DNA of 64,000 bases from Streptomyces sp. NBC_00236 (GCF_036195045.1 NZ_CP108100.1:2542001-2606000); one strand, 5' to 3'. Numbered from the stretch's first letter, positions 17,591 to 27,419 are shown. Notes: a model not told the origin generated them from the letters alone. Program-made: numbers and translations.

Positions 17591-19516
17591 TCACTTCACG
17601 ACCGTCAGCGGCAGGAGCTTCTTGCCCGTCGGACCGATCTGGATGCTCGTGTCCATCTGAGGACAGACCCCGCAGTCGAAGCACGGCGTCCAGCGGCAGT
17701 CCTCGACCTCGGTCTCGTCGAGCGAGTCCTGCCAGTCCTCCCAGAGCCAGTCCTTGTCGAGACCGGAGTCCAGGTGGTCCCAGGGCAGGACCTCCTCGTA
17801 CGTCCGCTCGCGGGTGGTGTACCAGTCGACGTCCACACCGAAGTCGGGCAGGGCCTTCTCGGCGCTCTTCATCCACAGGTCGTAGCTGAAGTACTCGCGC
17901 CAGCCGTCGAAGCGGCCGCCGGCCTCGTAGACGGCGCGGATGACGGAGCCGACGCGGCGGTCGCCGCGGGAGAGCAGGCCCTCGACGATGCCGGGCTTGC
18001 CGTCGTGGTAGCGGAAGCCGATCGAGCGGCCGTACTTCTTGTCGCCGCGGATCTTGTCGCGGAGCTTCGTCAGCCGGGCGTCGGTCTCCTCGGCGCTGAG
18101 CTGCGGCGCCCACTGGAACGGGGTGTGCGGCTTGGGGACGAAGCCGCCGATGGAGACGGTGCAGCGGATGTCGTTCTGCCCGGACACCTCACGGCCCTTG
18201 GCGATCACCTTGACCGCCATGTCGCCGATCTGGAGGACGTCCTCGTCGGTCTCGGTGGGCAGGCCGCACATGAAGTACAGCTTCACCTGCCGCCAGCCGT
18301 TGCCGTACGCGGTGGAGACCGTACGGATCAGGTCCTCCTCCGAGACCATCTTGTTGATGACCTTGCGCATGCGCTCGGAGCCGCCCTCGGGGGCGAAGGT
18401 GAGACCGGAACGGCGGCCGTTGCGGGTCAGCTCGTTGGCCAGGTCCACGTTGAACGCGTCGACGCGGGTGGAGGGCAGCGAGAGGCCGATCTTGTCCTCG
18501 GTGTAGCGGTCCGCGAGGCCCTTGGCGATCTCGCCGATCTCGGTGTGGTCCGCGGAGGAGAGCGAGAGCAGGCCCACTTCCTCGAAGCCCGTCGCCTTGA
18601 GGCCCTTCTCCACCATCTCGCCGATGCCGGTGATGCTTCGCTCCCGCACGGGGCGCGTGATCATGCCGGCCTGGCAGAAACGGCAGCCGCGGGTGCAGCC
18701 GCGGAAGATCTCCACGGACATCCGCTCGTGGACGGTCTCGGCGAGCGGGACGAGGGGCTGCTTGGGGTAGGGCCACTCGTCGAGGTCCATGACGGTGTGC
18801 TTGGACACCCGCCACGGCACGCCCGACTTGTTCGGGACGACGCGGCCGATGCGGCCGTCCGGGAGGTACTCGACGTCGTAGAAGCCGGGGACGTAGACGC
18901 CACCGGTCCTGGCGAGGCGGAACAGCACCTCCTCACGGCCGCCGGGGCGGCCCTCGGCCTTCCAGGCGCGGATGATCTCGGTGATCTCCAGGACCGCCTG
19001 CTCGCCGTCGCCGATGACCGCGCAGTCGATGAACTCCGCGATCGGCTCGGGGTTGAAGGCGGCGTGGCCGCCCGCGAGCACGATCGGGTCGTCGAGGCCG
19101 CGGTCCTTGGCGGACAGGGGGATGCCGGCCAGGTCCAGGGCGGTGAGCATGTTGGTGTAGCCGAGCTCGGTGGAGAAGCTCAGCCCGAAGACGTCGAACG
19201 CCTTGACCGGGCGGTGGCCGTCCACGGTGAACTGCGGCACCTTGTGCTCGCGCATCAGCGCTTCGAGGTCGGGCCAGACGCTGTAGGTGCGCTCGGCGAG
19301 GACGCCCTGGCGCTCGTTGAGTACCTCGTACAGGATCATGACGCCCTGGTTGGGAAGCCCGACCTCGTAGGCGTCCGGATACATGAGGGCCCAGCGGACG
19401 TCGCATTCGTCCCACGGTTTGACGGTGGAGTTCAGCTCACCGCCGACGTACTGGATGGGCTTCTGCACATGCGGGAGCAGAGCTTCGAGCTGTGGGAAGA
19501 CCGAATCGACAGACAT
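17591..19516 (-). CDS. TIGR03960-family B12-binding-type radical SAM protein
   Basis: The product is 641 aa. After an N-terminal Rossmann-like B12-binding-type region (~1-230), the radical SAM [4Fe-4S] motif is C274-T-R-G-C278-R-F-C281. It is followed by LLSLSSADHTEI, STRVDAFN and LTFAPEGGSERM. The C-terminus has further cysteines in CFDCGVC that could bind a second cluster. The family is widespread in Actinobacteria and Firmicutes, usually next to DUF2344 and near RNase E, L21 and L27; its substrate is not known to me. The start is ATG 19516 (MSVDSVFPQLE); the frame stays open further upstream, but that part has the composition of a shadow of the CYTH-CHAD gene. Confidence 0.92.
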   Translation of the reverse strand: MSVDSVFPQLEALLPHVQKPIQYVGGELNSTVKPWDECDVRWALMYPDAYEVGLPNQGVMILYEVLNERQGVLAERTYSVWPDLEALMREHKVPQFTVDGHRPVKAFDVFGLSFSTELGYTNMLTALDLAGIPLSAKDRGLDDPIVLAGGHAAFNPEPIAEFIDCAVIGDGEQAVLEITEIIRAWKAEGRPGGREEVLFRLARTGGVYVPGFYDVEYLPDGRIGRVVPNKSGVPWRVSKHTVMDLDEWPYPKQPLVPLAETVHERMSVEIFRGCTRGCRFCQAGMITRPVRERSITGIGEMVEKGLKATGFEEVGLLSLSSADHTEIGEIAKGLADRYTEDKIGLSLPSTRVDAFNVDLANELTRNGRRSGLTFAPEGGSERMRKVINKMVSEEDLIRTVSTAYGNGWRQVKLYFMCGLPTETDEDVLQIGDMAVKVIAKGREVSGQNDIRCTVSIGGFVPKPHTPFQWAPQLSAEETDARLTKLRDKIRGDKKYGRSIGFRYHDGKPGIVEGLLSRGDRRVGSVIRAVYEAGGRFDGWREYFSYDLWMKSAEKALPDFGVDVDWYTTRERTYEEVLPWDHLDSGLDKDWLWEDWQDSLDETEVEDCRWTPCFDCGVCPQMDTSIQIGPTGKKLLPLTVVK

Positions 19517-19566
19517 CGCGAACTTTCGAGAGCTGGCAGGGGTGACCATCCAGCGTACCGCGCTGC

Positions 19567-21102
19567 TCAGCCTCCGGACGCCGTCCGGATTTCCGCCCGG
19601 GAGGCCCGGGCCCACACCCCGGGCAGTTCCCGCTCGCGTGCCGCGGCCGTCGCCTCCTCCTGTCCGTACAGCAGGCCCCAGGTGAACGAGGGCTCCCCCG
19701 CCGCATGGGCCTGGACGGCGAGGGTGCGCAGGGCGTCGCGGGCGACGACGCTGTCCTGGTGGTCGCCGAGGACGCTCTGGACGGCCTTCAGCCGCTTGGC
19801 GGACTTCCGGGCCGGCTTCCCGAGCGCGGGGCGGGCCGCTTCGGCCGCGTACCGTGCGCGCTTCGCCGCTTTGCGGGCGTCGTGCAGGGCGAGGTCGCGG
19901 TCCGGGCCCGGCGGGTGTTCCAGGGCGTGTGCGATGCGGGTGGCAAGGCGTTCGTGGTTCCTGTGCGCGGCGCGGGTGAGCGCCTTGCCGGGCGGGCCGG
20001 CGGCCGCGGGCAGCAGGGGCGGGCCGGCGAGGAGCGCGTGCAGGGTCTCCAGCAGCGCGAGGTAGCGGGCGCCGTCCAGCACCGCGACGGTACGGCGGCG
20101 GGAGCCGCTGCGGCGGGCCGTGGACCAGATCCTCAGCCGGGCGCGGACCGGGCCGAGGACCAGGGTGCGGGGCAGTGCGTCGAGCCGGGTGCGCAGCCGG
20201 GCGTCGAGGACCTCCTGGTCGCGGTCGACGCCGAGTTCCGCCGCGAGCCACTTCAGCTCGGCGGCGACGGGGTCGGTGACCGTGCGGTCGAGGACCTTGC
20301 GGTACGTGCGGAAGGTGCTGCGGAGCCTGCGGGTGGCGACCCGCATCCGGTGCACGGAGTCGGGCAGGCCCCGGCGCACGGCCGGGTCGAGGGCGACGAT
20401 GTCGGTGACCTGTTCGCGTACGTAGGCAAGGACGTGGTCGCCCGCGGTGCGCGGGGGCGTGGCGGGTTCCGGTGGGCGCTTCTTCGGGGACGGCTTCTTC
20501 TTCGGGGCGGTCTCGGCCAGGGCGCGGGACAGTTTGGAGGAGGACTCGGAGGGGGCGATGCCGGCCTTCCGCAATCGCTTCTCGACGGCGTCGAGGAACG
20601 CGGGGTCGCCCTCGTCGGCGAGTTCGACCTCGATCTCGGTCCAGGCGGTGGCGCGGTTGCCGCCGTGCAGCCGCTGGGCCCGGACCGCGTCGACGCCGAT
20701 TTCGGCGAGCGGTTCACCGTCCGGGCCGTTCAGCACGTGCACGTCGCGGGCGGACCGGAGCCGGGCCACCGGGACGAGGGCGGTGTCGCGGACCCGGGAG
20801 CGGACGAGACCGGCCAGGTCCGCGGGCAGGGTGTCGGAGAGCGGGGCCCCGATCTCGTCGCGGATGCCGGAGGCGACCGGGAACTTGAGGTGCCAGCCGG
20901 CGTCGGCGCCGCCGGTGCGGCGGCGCAGGGTGATGCCGTCGGCGGCGAGCCGGAGGTCCTCGGTGTCGTAGTAGACGGCGTCGAGTTCGATGACGCCCCG
21001 GTGGTCCACGGCGGCGACTCCGGCCACCCGTCTCAGGTCGGGCAGCCGGGCGTCACCAGTGGCTTCGTACTTCCGCTCGATCTCGCGCTTCGAGTCCGCC
21101 AT
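19567..21102 (-). CDS. CYTH and CHAD domain protein
   Basis: The product is 511 aa. The N-terminal ~200 residues form a CYTH triphosphate-tunnel domain with the ExExK signature at E7-E9-K11 (REIERKYE). This fold binds triphosphates or polyphosphate with divalent metal. Residues ~220-500 are a CHAD helical domain rich in conserved His/Arg/Lys (VHRMRVATRRLRSTFRTY, DARKAAKRARYAAEA), shown in other bacteria to bind polyphosphate. Between them is a Lys/Pro-rich linker. I infer a polyphosphate-related protein; catalysis is uncertain. No Shine-Dalgarno is seen before ATG 21102. The gene stands 51 bp downstream of rodA. Confidence 0.92.
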   Translation of the reverse strand: MADSKREIERKYEATGDARLPDLRRVAGVAAVDHRGVIELDAVYYDTEDLRLAADGITLRRRTGGADAGWHLKFPVASGIRDEIGAPLSDTLPADLAGLVRSRVRDTALVPVARLRSARDVHVLNGPDGEPLAEIGVDAVRAQRLHGGNRATAWTEIEVELADEGDPAFLDAVEKRLRKAGIAPSESSSKLSRALAETAPKKKPSPKKRPPEPATPPRTAGDHVLAYVREQVTDIVALDPAVRRGLPDSVHRMRVATRRLRSTFRTYRKVLDRTVTDPVAAELKWLAAELGVDRDQEVLDARLRTRLDALPRTLVLGPVRARLRIWSTARRSGSRRRTVAVLDGARYLALLETLHALLAGPPLLPAAAGPPGKALTRAAHRNHERLATRIAHALEHPPGPDRDLALHDARKAAKRARYAAEAARPALGKPARKSAKRLKAVQSVLGDHQDSVVARDALRTLAVQAHAAGEPSFTWGLLYGQEEATAAARERELPGVWARASRAEIRTASGG

Positions 21103-21153
21103 GCATCGAATCTAGACGTGATGTACGTGGATGGGCAGTGGGCCCGCAACGGC

Positions 21154-22344
21154 TCAGGCCGCTATCGGCCGTTGGACCCTGATCGACTGGAGCAGCCCGA
21201 TGGCCACCCAGACGGCGAACATCGAGGAGCCTCCGTAGGAGACGAACGGCAGGGGCAGTCCGGCGACCGGCATGATGCCGAGCGTCATGCCGATGTTCTC
21301 GAAGGCCTGGAAGGCGAACCAGGCGATGATGCCCGCGGCGACGATCGTGCCGTAGAGCTCGGTGGTCTCGCGGGCGATGCGGCAGGCGCGCCACAGGACG
21401 ATGCCGAGCAGGACCAGGATCAGTCCGGCGCCGAGGAAGCCGAGTTCCTCACCGGCGACGGTGAAGACGAAGTCGGTCTGCTGCTCGGGGACGAACTGGC
21501 CGGTGGTCTGGGTGCCCTGGAAGAGGCCGGTGCCGGAGAGGCCGCCGGAGCCGATCGCGATCCGGGCCTGGTTGGTGTTGTAGCCGACGCCGGCCGGGTC
21601 GAGGGCCGGGTTGGCGAAGGCGGCGAACCGGGCGATCTGGTAGTCGTCGAGGAGCCCGAGCTGCCAGATGGCCACGGCTCCGGCGGCGCCCGCGCCGAGG
21701 ATGCCGAAGATCCAGCGGTTCGACGCCCCGGAGGCCAGGAGGACGCCGAGCACGATGACGACCATGACCATCACGGAGCCGAGGTCCGGCATTCCCATGA
21801 CGACGGCCATCGGGAGCGCGGCCAGGCCGAGGGCCTTGGCGACGGTCCGGTGGTCGGGGTGCAGCTGGTCGCCCGCGTCGACGCGGGCGGCGAGCAGCAT
21901 CGCCATGCCGAGAATGATGGTGATCTTGGTGAACTCGGAGGGCTGGAGGGAGAAGCCGCCGGGCAGCAGGATCCAGGCGTGGGCGCCGTTGACGGTGGCG
22001 CCGAGCGGGGTGAGGACCGCCATCACGAGGATCACGGACAGCCCGTACAGGATCGGCACCGCACCGCGCAGGGTGCGGTGGCCGAGCCAGATCGTGCCGA
22101 TCATCAGGGCGAAGCCGATGCCGGTGTTGAGGGCGTGGCGGAAGAGGAAGTAGTACGGGTCGCCGTGGGTGAGCGAGTCACGTCCCCTGGTCGCCGACCA
22201 GACGAGCAGCGAGCCGATGAAGGAGAGTGCGATCGCCGAGCCGAGCAGCGGCCAGTCGAGGCGGCGCACGACGGAGTCACGAGCGGTGAGCCTGCCCCAG
22301 GCGCCCCGGTCGGGGCCGTAGCGCGGGACGGAGAAGCCTGCCAT
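21154..22344 (-). CDS. rodA: RodA/FtsW-family peptidoglycan glycosyltransferase
   Basis: This is a 396-aa SEDS-family membrane protein with about ten predicted membrane segments and typical features (WSATRG near the first loop, GMPDLGSVMVM, FQAFENIGMTLGIMPVAGLPLPFVSYGGSS at the C-terminal end, where the last stretch is the family signature). SEDS proteins polymerise lipid II with a cognate class B PBP. Its ATG overlaps the TGA of the PBP2 gene by one base (TGATG), so the pair is translationally coupled. In Streptomyces the mre-linked PBP2/RodA pair is needed for thick spore walls. Confidence 0.95.
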   Translation of the reverse strand: MAGFSVPRYGPDRGAWGRLTARDSVVRRLDWPLLGSAIALSFIGSLLVWSATRGRDSLTHGDPYYFLFRHALNTGIGFALMIGTIWLGHRTLRGAVPILYGLSVILVMAVLTPLGATVNGAHAWILLPGGFSLQPSEFTKITIILGMAMLLAARVDAGDQLHPDHRTVAKALGLAALPMAVVMGMPDLGSVMVMVVIVLGVLLASGASNRWIFGILGAGAAGAVAIWQLGLLDDYQIARFAAFANPALDPAGVGYNTNQARIAIGSGGLSGTGLFQGTQTTGQFVPEQQTDFVFTVAGEELGFLGAGLILVLLGIVLWRACRIARETTELYGTIVAAGIIAWFAFQAFENIGMTLGIMPVAGLPLPFVSYGGSSMFAVWVAIGLLQSIRVQRPIAA

Positions 22345-24509
22345 CAGTCACGCCTCCCCAGCACTGCGGCGAGCGTCTGCTCGGTGGCCGGCTTCTGCGA
22401 CGCGGGGTCGTAGGGCTTGATCCTGGGGGCGTCGATGGTGCCGTCCGTCTGGATCTTCGGCAGGGACTTCTGCGGGGTCGGCAGCAGGGCCTTCTTGAGG
22501 TCCTGCTTGCCCGCGGCGTCGAGGCCGTAGAGGGCGTTGTAGATGTTGCGGACGGCGGGCCCGGATGCTCCGGACCCCGTACCGCCCTGGGAGATCGTCA
22601 TGACGATCGAGTAGTCCTTGGTGTACGTGGCGAACCAGGAGGTCGTCTGCTTGCCGTAGACCTCGGCCGTGCCCGTCTTGGCGTGCATCGGGATCTTGTC
22701 CTGCGGCCAGCCGCCGAATCGCCAGGCGGCGGAGCCGCGGGTCGCGACACCCGCGAGGGCTTCGTCTATTTCGTTGCGCGTCTTCTTGGTGAAGGGGAGC
22801 TTGCCGTGCGACTTCGGCTCGATCTCCTGGACGGTCTGTCCGTCGCCGCTGACGATCGCCTTGCCGACGGTGGGGTCGTAGAGGGTGCCGCCGTTGGAGA
22901 TGGCCGCGTAGATGGTGGCCATCTGGATCGGGGTGACGAGGGTGTCGCCCTGGCCGATCGAGTAGTTGACGGAGTCACCGGCGCGCATCTTGTCGCCTTC
23001 GAGGCAGTTCTCGTACGCGATCTGCTCGACGTACGTGCCGCCCTTCTTGCCCTGCTTGCACCAGGCGTCGTGGTTGGCCTTGGCGAAGTTCTTCTTCCAC
23101 TGGCGGTCCGGGACGCGGCCGCTGACCTCGTTGGGGAGGTCGATGCCGGTCTCCTTGCCGAGGCCGAACTGATGGGCGGTCTTGTAGAACCAGTCGTTGG
23201 CGTTCTTCTTGGGGTTGTTCCCGCCGTCCTTCTGCCACTCCTTGTGCGCGAGGCCGTAGTACACGGTGTCGCAGGAGACTTCGAGGGCGCGGCCGATGGT
23301 GATGCTGCCGTAGCCCTGGGACTCGAAGTTCTTGAAGGTCTGGCCGCCGATGGAGTACGAGCTGGGGCAGGGGTAGTTGCCGTCGAAGGGGTAACCGGCG
23401 TTGACCGCGGCGGTGGAGGAGATGACCTTGAAGATGGAGCCGGGGGCGGCCTGGCCCTGGATGGCCCGGTTCAGCAGCGGGAAGTTGGAGTTCTTGCCGG
23501 TGAGCTTGGCGTAGTCCTTGGCGGAGATGCCGCCGACCCAGGCGTTGGGGTCGTAGTTGGGCAGGGAGGCCATGGAGACGACGCGGCCGGTCTTGGCCTC
23601 CATGACGACGACGGCGCCGGAGTCGGCCTTGTAGTTCTCGCCGGTGTTGGTGTCGAACTCGGTACGGGCCACCTTCATGGCCTGGTTGAGCTCGTACTCG
23701 GCGACGGCCTGGACGCGGGCGTCGATGGAGGTGACGACGCTGGCGCCGGGCTCCGCCTCGTCGTTCTTGGCCTGGCCGATGACCCGGCCGAGGTTGTCGA
23801 CCTCGTAGCGGGTGACGCCCGCCTTGCCGCGCAGTTCCTTGTCGTACGTGCGCTCCAGGCCGGAGCGGCCGACCTGGTCGGAGCGGAGGTAGGGCGAGTC
23901 GCTGTCCTGGGCCTTGGTGATCTCCTCGTCGGTGACGGGTGAGAGGTAGCCGAGGACCTGGGCGGTGTTGGCCTTGCCGGGTGCGGCGTAGCGGCGGACG
24001 GCGGTGGGCTCGGCGGTGATGCCGGGGAAGTCCTCCGCGCGTTCACGGATCTGGAGGGCCTGCTGGGTGGTGGCCTCGTCGGTGACCGGGATCGGCTGGT
24101 AGGGCGAGCCGTTCCAGCAGGGCTGGGGGGTCTTCGCGTCGCAGAGCCGGACCTTGTCGATGACGTCCTTGGGCTTCATGTCGAGGACGCCGGCGAGCCG
24201 GGTCAGGACGCCTTCGCCGTCGTCGTCCATCTTCAGCAGCTCGGTGCGGCTGGCGGAGACGACGAGGCGGGTCTCGTTGTCGGCGAGGGGCACGCCGCGG
24301 GCGTCGAGGATGGAGCCGCGGGCGGCGGGCTGGACGACCTGCTGGACGTGGTTGTTCTTCGCCTCGTCGGAGTACTCCTGGCCGTTGCGGATCTGGAGGT
24401 ACCAGAGGCGGCCGCCGAGGGTGAGCAGCAGGGAGAAGACGAGGACCTGGATGACGATGAGGCGGATCTGGACCCGCTGGGTCCGTCCCGTCTCGGGGAT
24501 GTTGGTCAC
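22344..24509 (-). CDS. mrdA: Penicillin-binding protein 2 (class B transpeptidase)
   Basis: The product is 721 aa. One N-terminal membrane anchor (VQIRLIVIQVLVFSLLLTLG) is followed by a PBP dimerisation/pedestal domain and the transpeptidase domain. S358-x-x-K361 (GSIFK) is the active-site motif, SVN in GDSVNYSIGQG the probable second motif, and K611-T-G (HAKTGTAE) the third. It cross-links peptidoglycan together with the coupled RodA. A Cys-containing insertion near the active-site cleft is seen in other actinobacterial PBP2s. It is encoded between mreD and rodA as part of the elongation/spore-wall cluster. Confidence 0.95.
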   Translation of the reverse strand: MTNIPETGRTQRVQIRLIVIQVLVFSLLLTLGGRLWYLQIRNGQEYSDEAKNNHVQQVVQPAARGSILDARGVPLADNETRLVVSASRTELLKMDDDGEGVLTRLAGVLDMKPKDVIDKVRLCDAKTPQPCWNGSPYQPIPVTDEATTQQALQIRERAEDFPGITAEPTAVRRYAAPGKANTAQVLGYLSPVTDEEITKAQDSDSPYLRSDQVGRSGLERTYDKELRGKAGVTRYEVDNLGRVIGQAKNDEAEPGASVVTSIDARVQAVAEYELNQAMKVARTEFDTNTGENYKADSGAVVVMEAKTGRVVSMASLPNYDPNAWVGGISAKDYAKLTGKNSNFPLLNRAIQGQAAPGSIFKVISSTAAVNAGYPFDGNYPCPSSYSIGGQTFKNFESQGYGSITIGRALEVSCDTVYYGLAHKEWQKDGGNNPKKNANDWFYKTAHQFGLGKETGIDLPNEVSGRVPDRQWKKNFAKANHDAWCKQGKKGGTYVEQIAYENCLEGDKMRAGDSVNYSIGQGDTLVTPIQMATIYAAISNGGTLYDPTVGKAIVSGDGQTVQEIEPKSHGKLPFTKKTRNEIDEALAGVATRGSAAWRFGGWPQDKIPMHAKTGTAEVYGKQTTSWFATYTKDYSIVMTISQGGTGSGASGPAVRNIYNALYGLDAAGKQDLKKALLPTPQKSLPKIQTDGTIDAPRIKPYDPASQKPATEQTLAAVLGRRD

Positions 24510-24570
24510 GGGGCGCCCCCGGTGGTGGTCGGGCCGGTGGTACGGGGGCTGCCCCCGGAGGATTGCGGCC

Positions 24571-25236
24571 TCACAGTCGCTTGACTCCCTTGATCCGTCC
24601 GGCGCGTGCGGCGCGGTTGCGGGCGGCCTTGACGCGCAGTCCGCCGCGCTGGCTGCCGATGCGCAGCCCGGTGCCCGCGGCGAGCCAGCCGGCGGCGACG
24701 TCGCCGCGGCCGGAGGAGGACTCGGTCAGCGGGTCGTTCACGGTGCGTCTGGCGATGGCCATGATCAGTGGGACGGTGAACGGCGCGAGGAGCAGGTCGT
24801 AGACGGCCGCGGTGAACAGCAGGCTGCCCAGGCCCACATGGCGGGCCGCCGTGTCGCCGACGAGGGCGCCGACGCCCGCGTAGAGCAGCGTCGATCCGAT
24901 CGCCGCCGCGACGACCACGGCCATCGGGAGGAAGGCAGACTTGAGCTGGCCGTTCTCGGGCCTGGCCAGTCCGGCGAGGTAGCCGATGACGCAGAGGACC
25001 AGGGCGTAGCGTCCGGCGGCGTGGTCGGCGGGGGGTGCCAGGTCGGCGAGGAGACCCGCGCCGAAGCCGATGAGGGCCCCGCTGACGTGCCCGTACACGA
25101 AGGCCAGTCCGAGGACGACCATGAGCAGCAGATCGGGTACGGCTCCGGGAAGCTGGAGCCGGGCGAGTACGGATACCTGGACGACGAGGGCGATCACGAC
25201 CAGAACGATGGAGAGCAGAGTCCGGTTGACACGCAT
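24571..25236 (-). CDS. mreD: Rod shape-determining protein MreD
   Basis: This is a 221-aa integral membrane protein with about five or six hydrophobic segments (SIVLVVIALVVQVSVLARL at the N-terminus, FVYGHVSGALIGFGAGLLADL). Family members join the MreBCD complex that positions wall synthesis. The ~60-residue C-terminal tail is basic, Arg/Gly-rich and cytoplasmic, longer than in E. coli MreD. It is separated from mreC by 11 bp and from the PBP2 gene by 61 bp. Confidence 0.92.
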   Translation of the reverse strand: MRVNRTLLSIVLVVIALVVQVSVLARLQLPGAVPDLLLMVVLGLAFVYGHVSGALIGFGAGLLADLAPPADHAAGRYALVLCVIGYLAGLARPENGQLKSAFLPMAVVVAAAIGSTLLYAGVGALVGDTAARHVGLGSLLFTAAVYDLLLAPFTVPLIMAIARRTVNDPLTESSSGRGDVAAGWLAAGTGLRIGSQRGGLRVKAARNRAARAGRIKGVKRL

Positions 25237-25247
25237 GGGGATCAGCT

Positions 25248-26300
25248 CTACCTCTGTTCGTTTACCGCGTTGTCGGCGTTCGGTGTGGCGTTCCCGCTGG
25301 GGTTCGGGTCCGGGCTGCCGCTGGGACTCGCGCTCTGGTGGATGTTCCCGACCACGTTGCCGCTGGTGTCGACGATGTCGCCGTTGGGCGAGATGGTGAC
25401 GGTGACGGTCGGGGTGGGCTTCGGCTTGGCCGGTTTGACGGGCTTCTTCGGCAGGACCGCGTCGCGCGGGTCCTCGCGCGGTGCCTGGACGACGATGCCG
25501 ACGATGTCGAGCTTGGTGAAGCCGACGAACGGGCGGACGTAGACGGTACGGGTCAGATCGCCACCGGACGGGTCGACGCGGACGACCTCACCGACCGGGA
25601 CGCCGGGCACGAACGGCTTGTCCTTGCTGGAGCCGAACGTGACAAGGCGGTCGCCCTTCTTGACCTTGGCCTTGCCGTTCAGGAACTGGACGGACAGCGG
25701 GCGCGAGCCCTGGCCGGTGGCGAAACCGAGTTCGTCGGTGGACTCCATCCGGGTGCCGACGGTGAAGTCGGGGTCGTTGGCCAGGAGAACCGTGGCGGTG
25801 TCCGGACCGACGGTGGTGACGCGGCCGACGAGTCCGTCGCCGTTGAGGACGGTCATGTCGCGCTTGAGGCCGTCCTTGGATCCGGCGTCGATGGTGACCG
25901 TCCAGGAGAAGCCCTGGGCCGCTCCTATGGCGATGACCTCGGCGGCCTTGATGCCGTACTGGCCGGCGTCCGACTTCTTGAGCATCTTGTCGAGCTCGCG
26001 GACCCGGCTGCGGTTGCGGTCGTCGCTGCCCAGCCTCACCTTGAGCGCGGCGTTCTCCTGCTCCAGCGCGGTGATCTTGTCGTGGCGGGTGCCGGAGGCG
26101 CGTACGGCCCCTATGGCGTTGCCCACCGGATCGACCGCTGCCGCCACGCCGTTCTCCACCGGTCCGAAGACGGTGGCGGCGGCCTGCCGGGCGCCGTCCA
26201 CCGGTGACTCCTCGCCGCCGCGGATGTCCACCGTGATCAGTGCGAATGCGATGGCGATCAGCAGCACCAGGAGCAGCCGGCTCTCTCGTGTGTCCCTCAC
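25248..26300 (-). CDS. mreC: Rod shape-determining protein MreC
   Basis: The product is 350 aa: a short cytoplasmic start, one membrane anchor (LLLVLLIAIAFALITVDI), a coiled coil around residues 65-105, then the extracytoplasmic double beta-barrel MreC domain (SWTVTIDAGSKDGLKRDMTVLNGDGLVGRV). After ~275 the chain turns Pro/Lys/Thr-rich and ends in a low-complexity Ser/Pro/Asn/Gly tail. MreC scaffolds PBP2-RodA outside the membrane. The start is GTG 26300. A stem-loop separates it from mreB, so it is probably expressed partly by read-through. Confidence 0.93.
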   Translation of the reverse strand: MRDTRESRLLLVLLIAIAFALITVDIRGGEESPVDGARQAAATVFGPVENGVAAAVDPVGNAIGAVRASGTRHDKITALEQENAALKVRLGSDDRNRSRVRELDKMLKKSDAGQYGIKAAEVIAIGAAQGFSWTVTIDAGSKDGLKRDMTVLNGDGLVGRVTTVGPDTATVLLANDPDFTVGTRMESTDELGFATGQGSRPLSVQFLNGKAKVKKGDRLVTFGSSKDKPFVPGVPVGEVVRVDPSGGDLTRTVYVRPFVGFTKLDIVGIVVQAPREDPRDAVLPKKPVKPAKPKPTPTVTVTISPNGDIVDTSGNVVGNIHQSASPSGSPDPNPSGNATPNADNAVNEQR

Positions 26301-26353
26301 GTGCGGCGGCCGTGCCTTCCTCGTAGGAATGTTCGTGCCTGTATATCAACGAT

Positions 26354-26386
26354 CCTCCGCGCGGAGCGGCAGCGTCCGCGCGGAGG
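26354..26386 (-). terminator. Stem-loop between mreB and mreC
   Basis: Arms 26354-26365 and 26375-26386 form a perfect 12-bp stem with a 9-base loop in the 99-bp gap. No T-run follows, so it may act as an attenuator allowing lower mreCD expression. Confidence 0.6.
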
Positions 26387-26399
26387 GCCAGTTGAGTTT

Positions 26400-27419
26400 C
26401 TACCGTCGGGGCTGGGCGTCCAGCACCTGCTGGAGCGCCTCGAACTCCTCGACGCACTTGCCGGAGCCGAGCGCCACGGAGTCCAGCGGGTCCTCGGCGA
26501 TGTGGATCGGCATGCCCGTCTCGTGGCGCAGCCGCTCGTCGAGGCCGCGCAGCAGCGCGCCGCCGCCGGTGAGGACGATGCCGCGGTCCATGACGTCGCC
26601 GGAGAGCTCCGGCGGGCACTTGTCCAGCGTCGTCTTGACCGCGTCGACGATCGCGTTGACCGGCTCCTCGATCGCCTTGCGGACCTCGGCGGCGGAGATG
26701 ACCACGGTCTTGGGCAGACCCGAGACGAGGTCGCGGCCCCGGATCTCGGTGTGCTCGTCCTTCTCCAGGTCGAACGCCGAACCGATGGTGATCTTGATCT
26801 GTTCGGCGGTGCGCTCACCGAGCAGGAGCGAGTACTCCTTCTTGATGTGCTGGATGATCGCGTTGTCCAGTTCGTCACCGGCGACCCGGATCGACTGGGC
26901 AGTGACGATTCCGCCGAGCGAGATGACCGCGACCTCGGTGGTGCCGCCACCGATGTCGACGACCATGTTGCCGGTGGCCTCGTGGACCGGCAGACCGGAG
27001 CCGATGGCCGCCGCCATGGGCTCCTCGATGATGTGCACCTGGCGCGCGCCGGCCTGCGTCGACGCCTCGATCACGGCGCGTCGCTCGACCCCGGTGATAC
27101 CGGAGGGCACGCAGACGACGACCCGCGGGCGGGCCAGGTAGCGGCGCTTGTGGATCTTCAGGATGAAGTAGCGGAGCATCCGCTCCGTGATCTCGAAGTC
27201 GGCGATCACGCCGTCCTTCAGGGGCCGTACGGCAACGATGTTGCCCGGCGTACGGCCGATCATCTTCTTGGCCTCGGACCCGACCGCGAGAATGCCGCCG
27301 GTGTTGGTGTTGATGGCCACGACGGACGGCTCGTTCAGAACGATGCCGCGCCCCCTGACGTACACCAGCGTGTTGGCAGTCCCGAGGTCGATAGCCATGT
27401 CACGGCCGATGAACGACAT
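26400..27419 (-). CDS. mreB: Actin-like rod shape protein MreB
   Basis: The product is 339 aa from the chosen start. It contains the actin-fold nucleotide-binding motifs [20 protein letters not shown] (phosphate 1), [18 protein letters not shown] (phosphate 2) and [15 protein letters not shown] (adenosine). MreB polymers organise peptidoglycan synthesis; in Streptomyces, which grow at tips, MreB mainly serves spore-wall integrity. I prefer ATG 27419 because AAGGGGA lies 5 nt upstream. An in-frame ATG at 27440 would add seven residues (MGNKGNS) but lacks a close ribosome-binding site. It is the first gene of mreB-mreC-mreD-PBP2-rodA. Confidence 0.97.
   Translation of the reverse strand: MSFIGRDMAIDLGTANTLVYVRGRGIVLNEPSVVAINTNTGGILAVGSEAKKMIGRTPGNIVAVRPLKDGVIADFEITERMLRYFILKIHKRRYLARPRVVVCVPSGITGVERRAVIEASTQAGARQVHIIEEPMAAAIGSGLPVHEATGNMVVDIGGGTTEVAVISLGGIVTAQSIRVAGDELDNAIIQHIKKEYSLLLGERTAEQIKITIGSAFDLEKDEHTEIRGRDLVSGLPKTVVISAAEVRKAIEEPVNAIVDAVKTTLDKCPPELSGDVMDRGIVLTGGGALLRGLDERLRHETGMPIHIAEDPLDSVALGSGKCVEEFEALQQVLDAQPRR

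Noticed and set aside
15620..20065. Plus-strand open frame of 1481 codons
   Set aside because: It runs antisense to the DUF2344, repeat-protein, radical SAM and CYTH-CHAD genes, which have clear families and ribosome-binding sites. Long antisense frames are expected in DNA with strong third-position GC.
19517..20251. N-terminal extension of the radical SAM gene to 20251
   Set aside because: The added ~245 residues are Arg/Pro-rich, overlap the CYTH-CHAD gene in another frame, and the family begins at MSVDSVFPQLE.
19705..22413. Plus-strand frame of 902 codons
   Set aside because: Antisense to CYTH-CHAD and rodA; the Gly/Glu/Asp-rich product is typical of a shadow frame.
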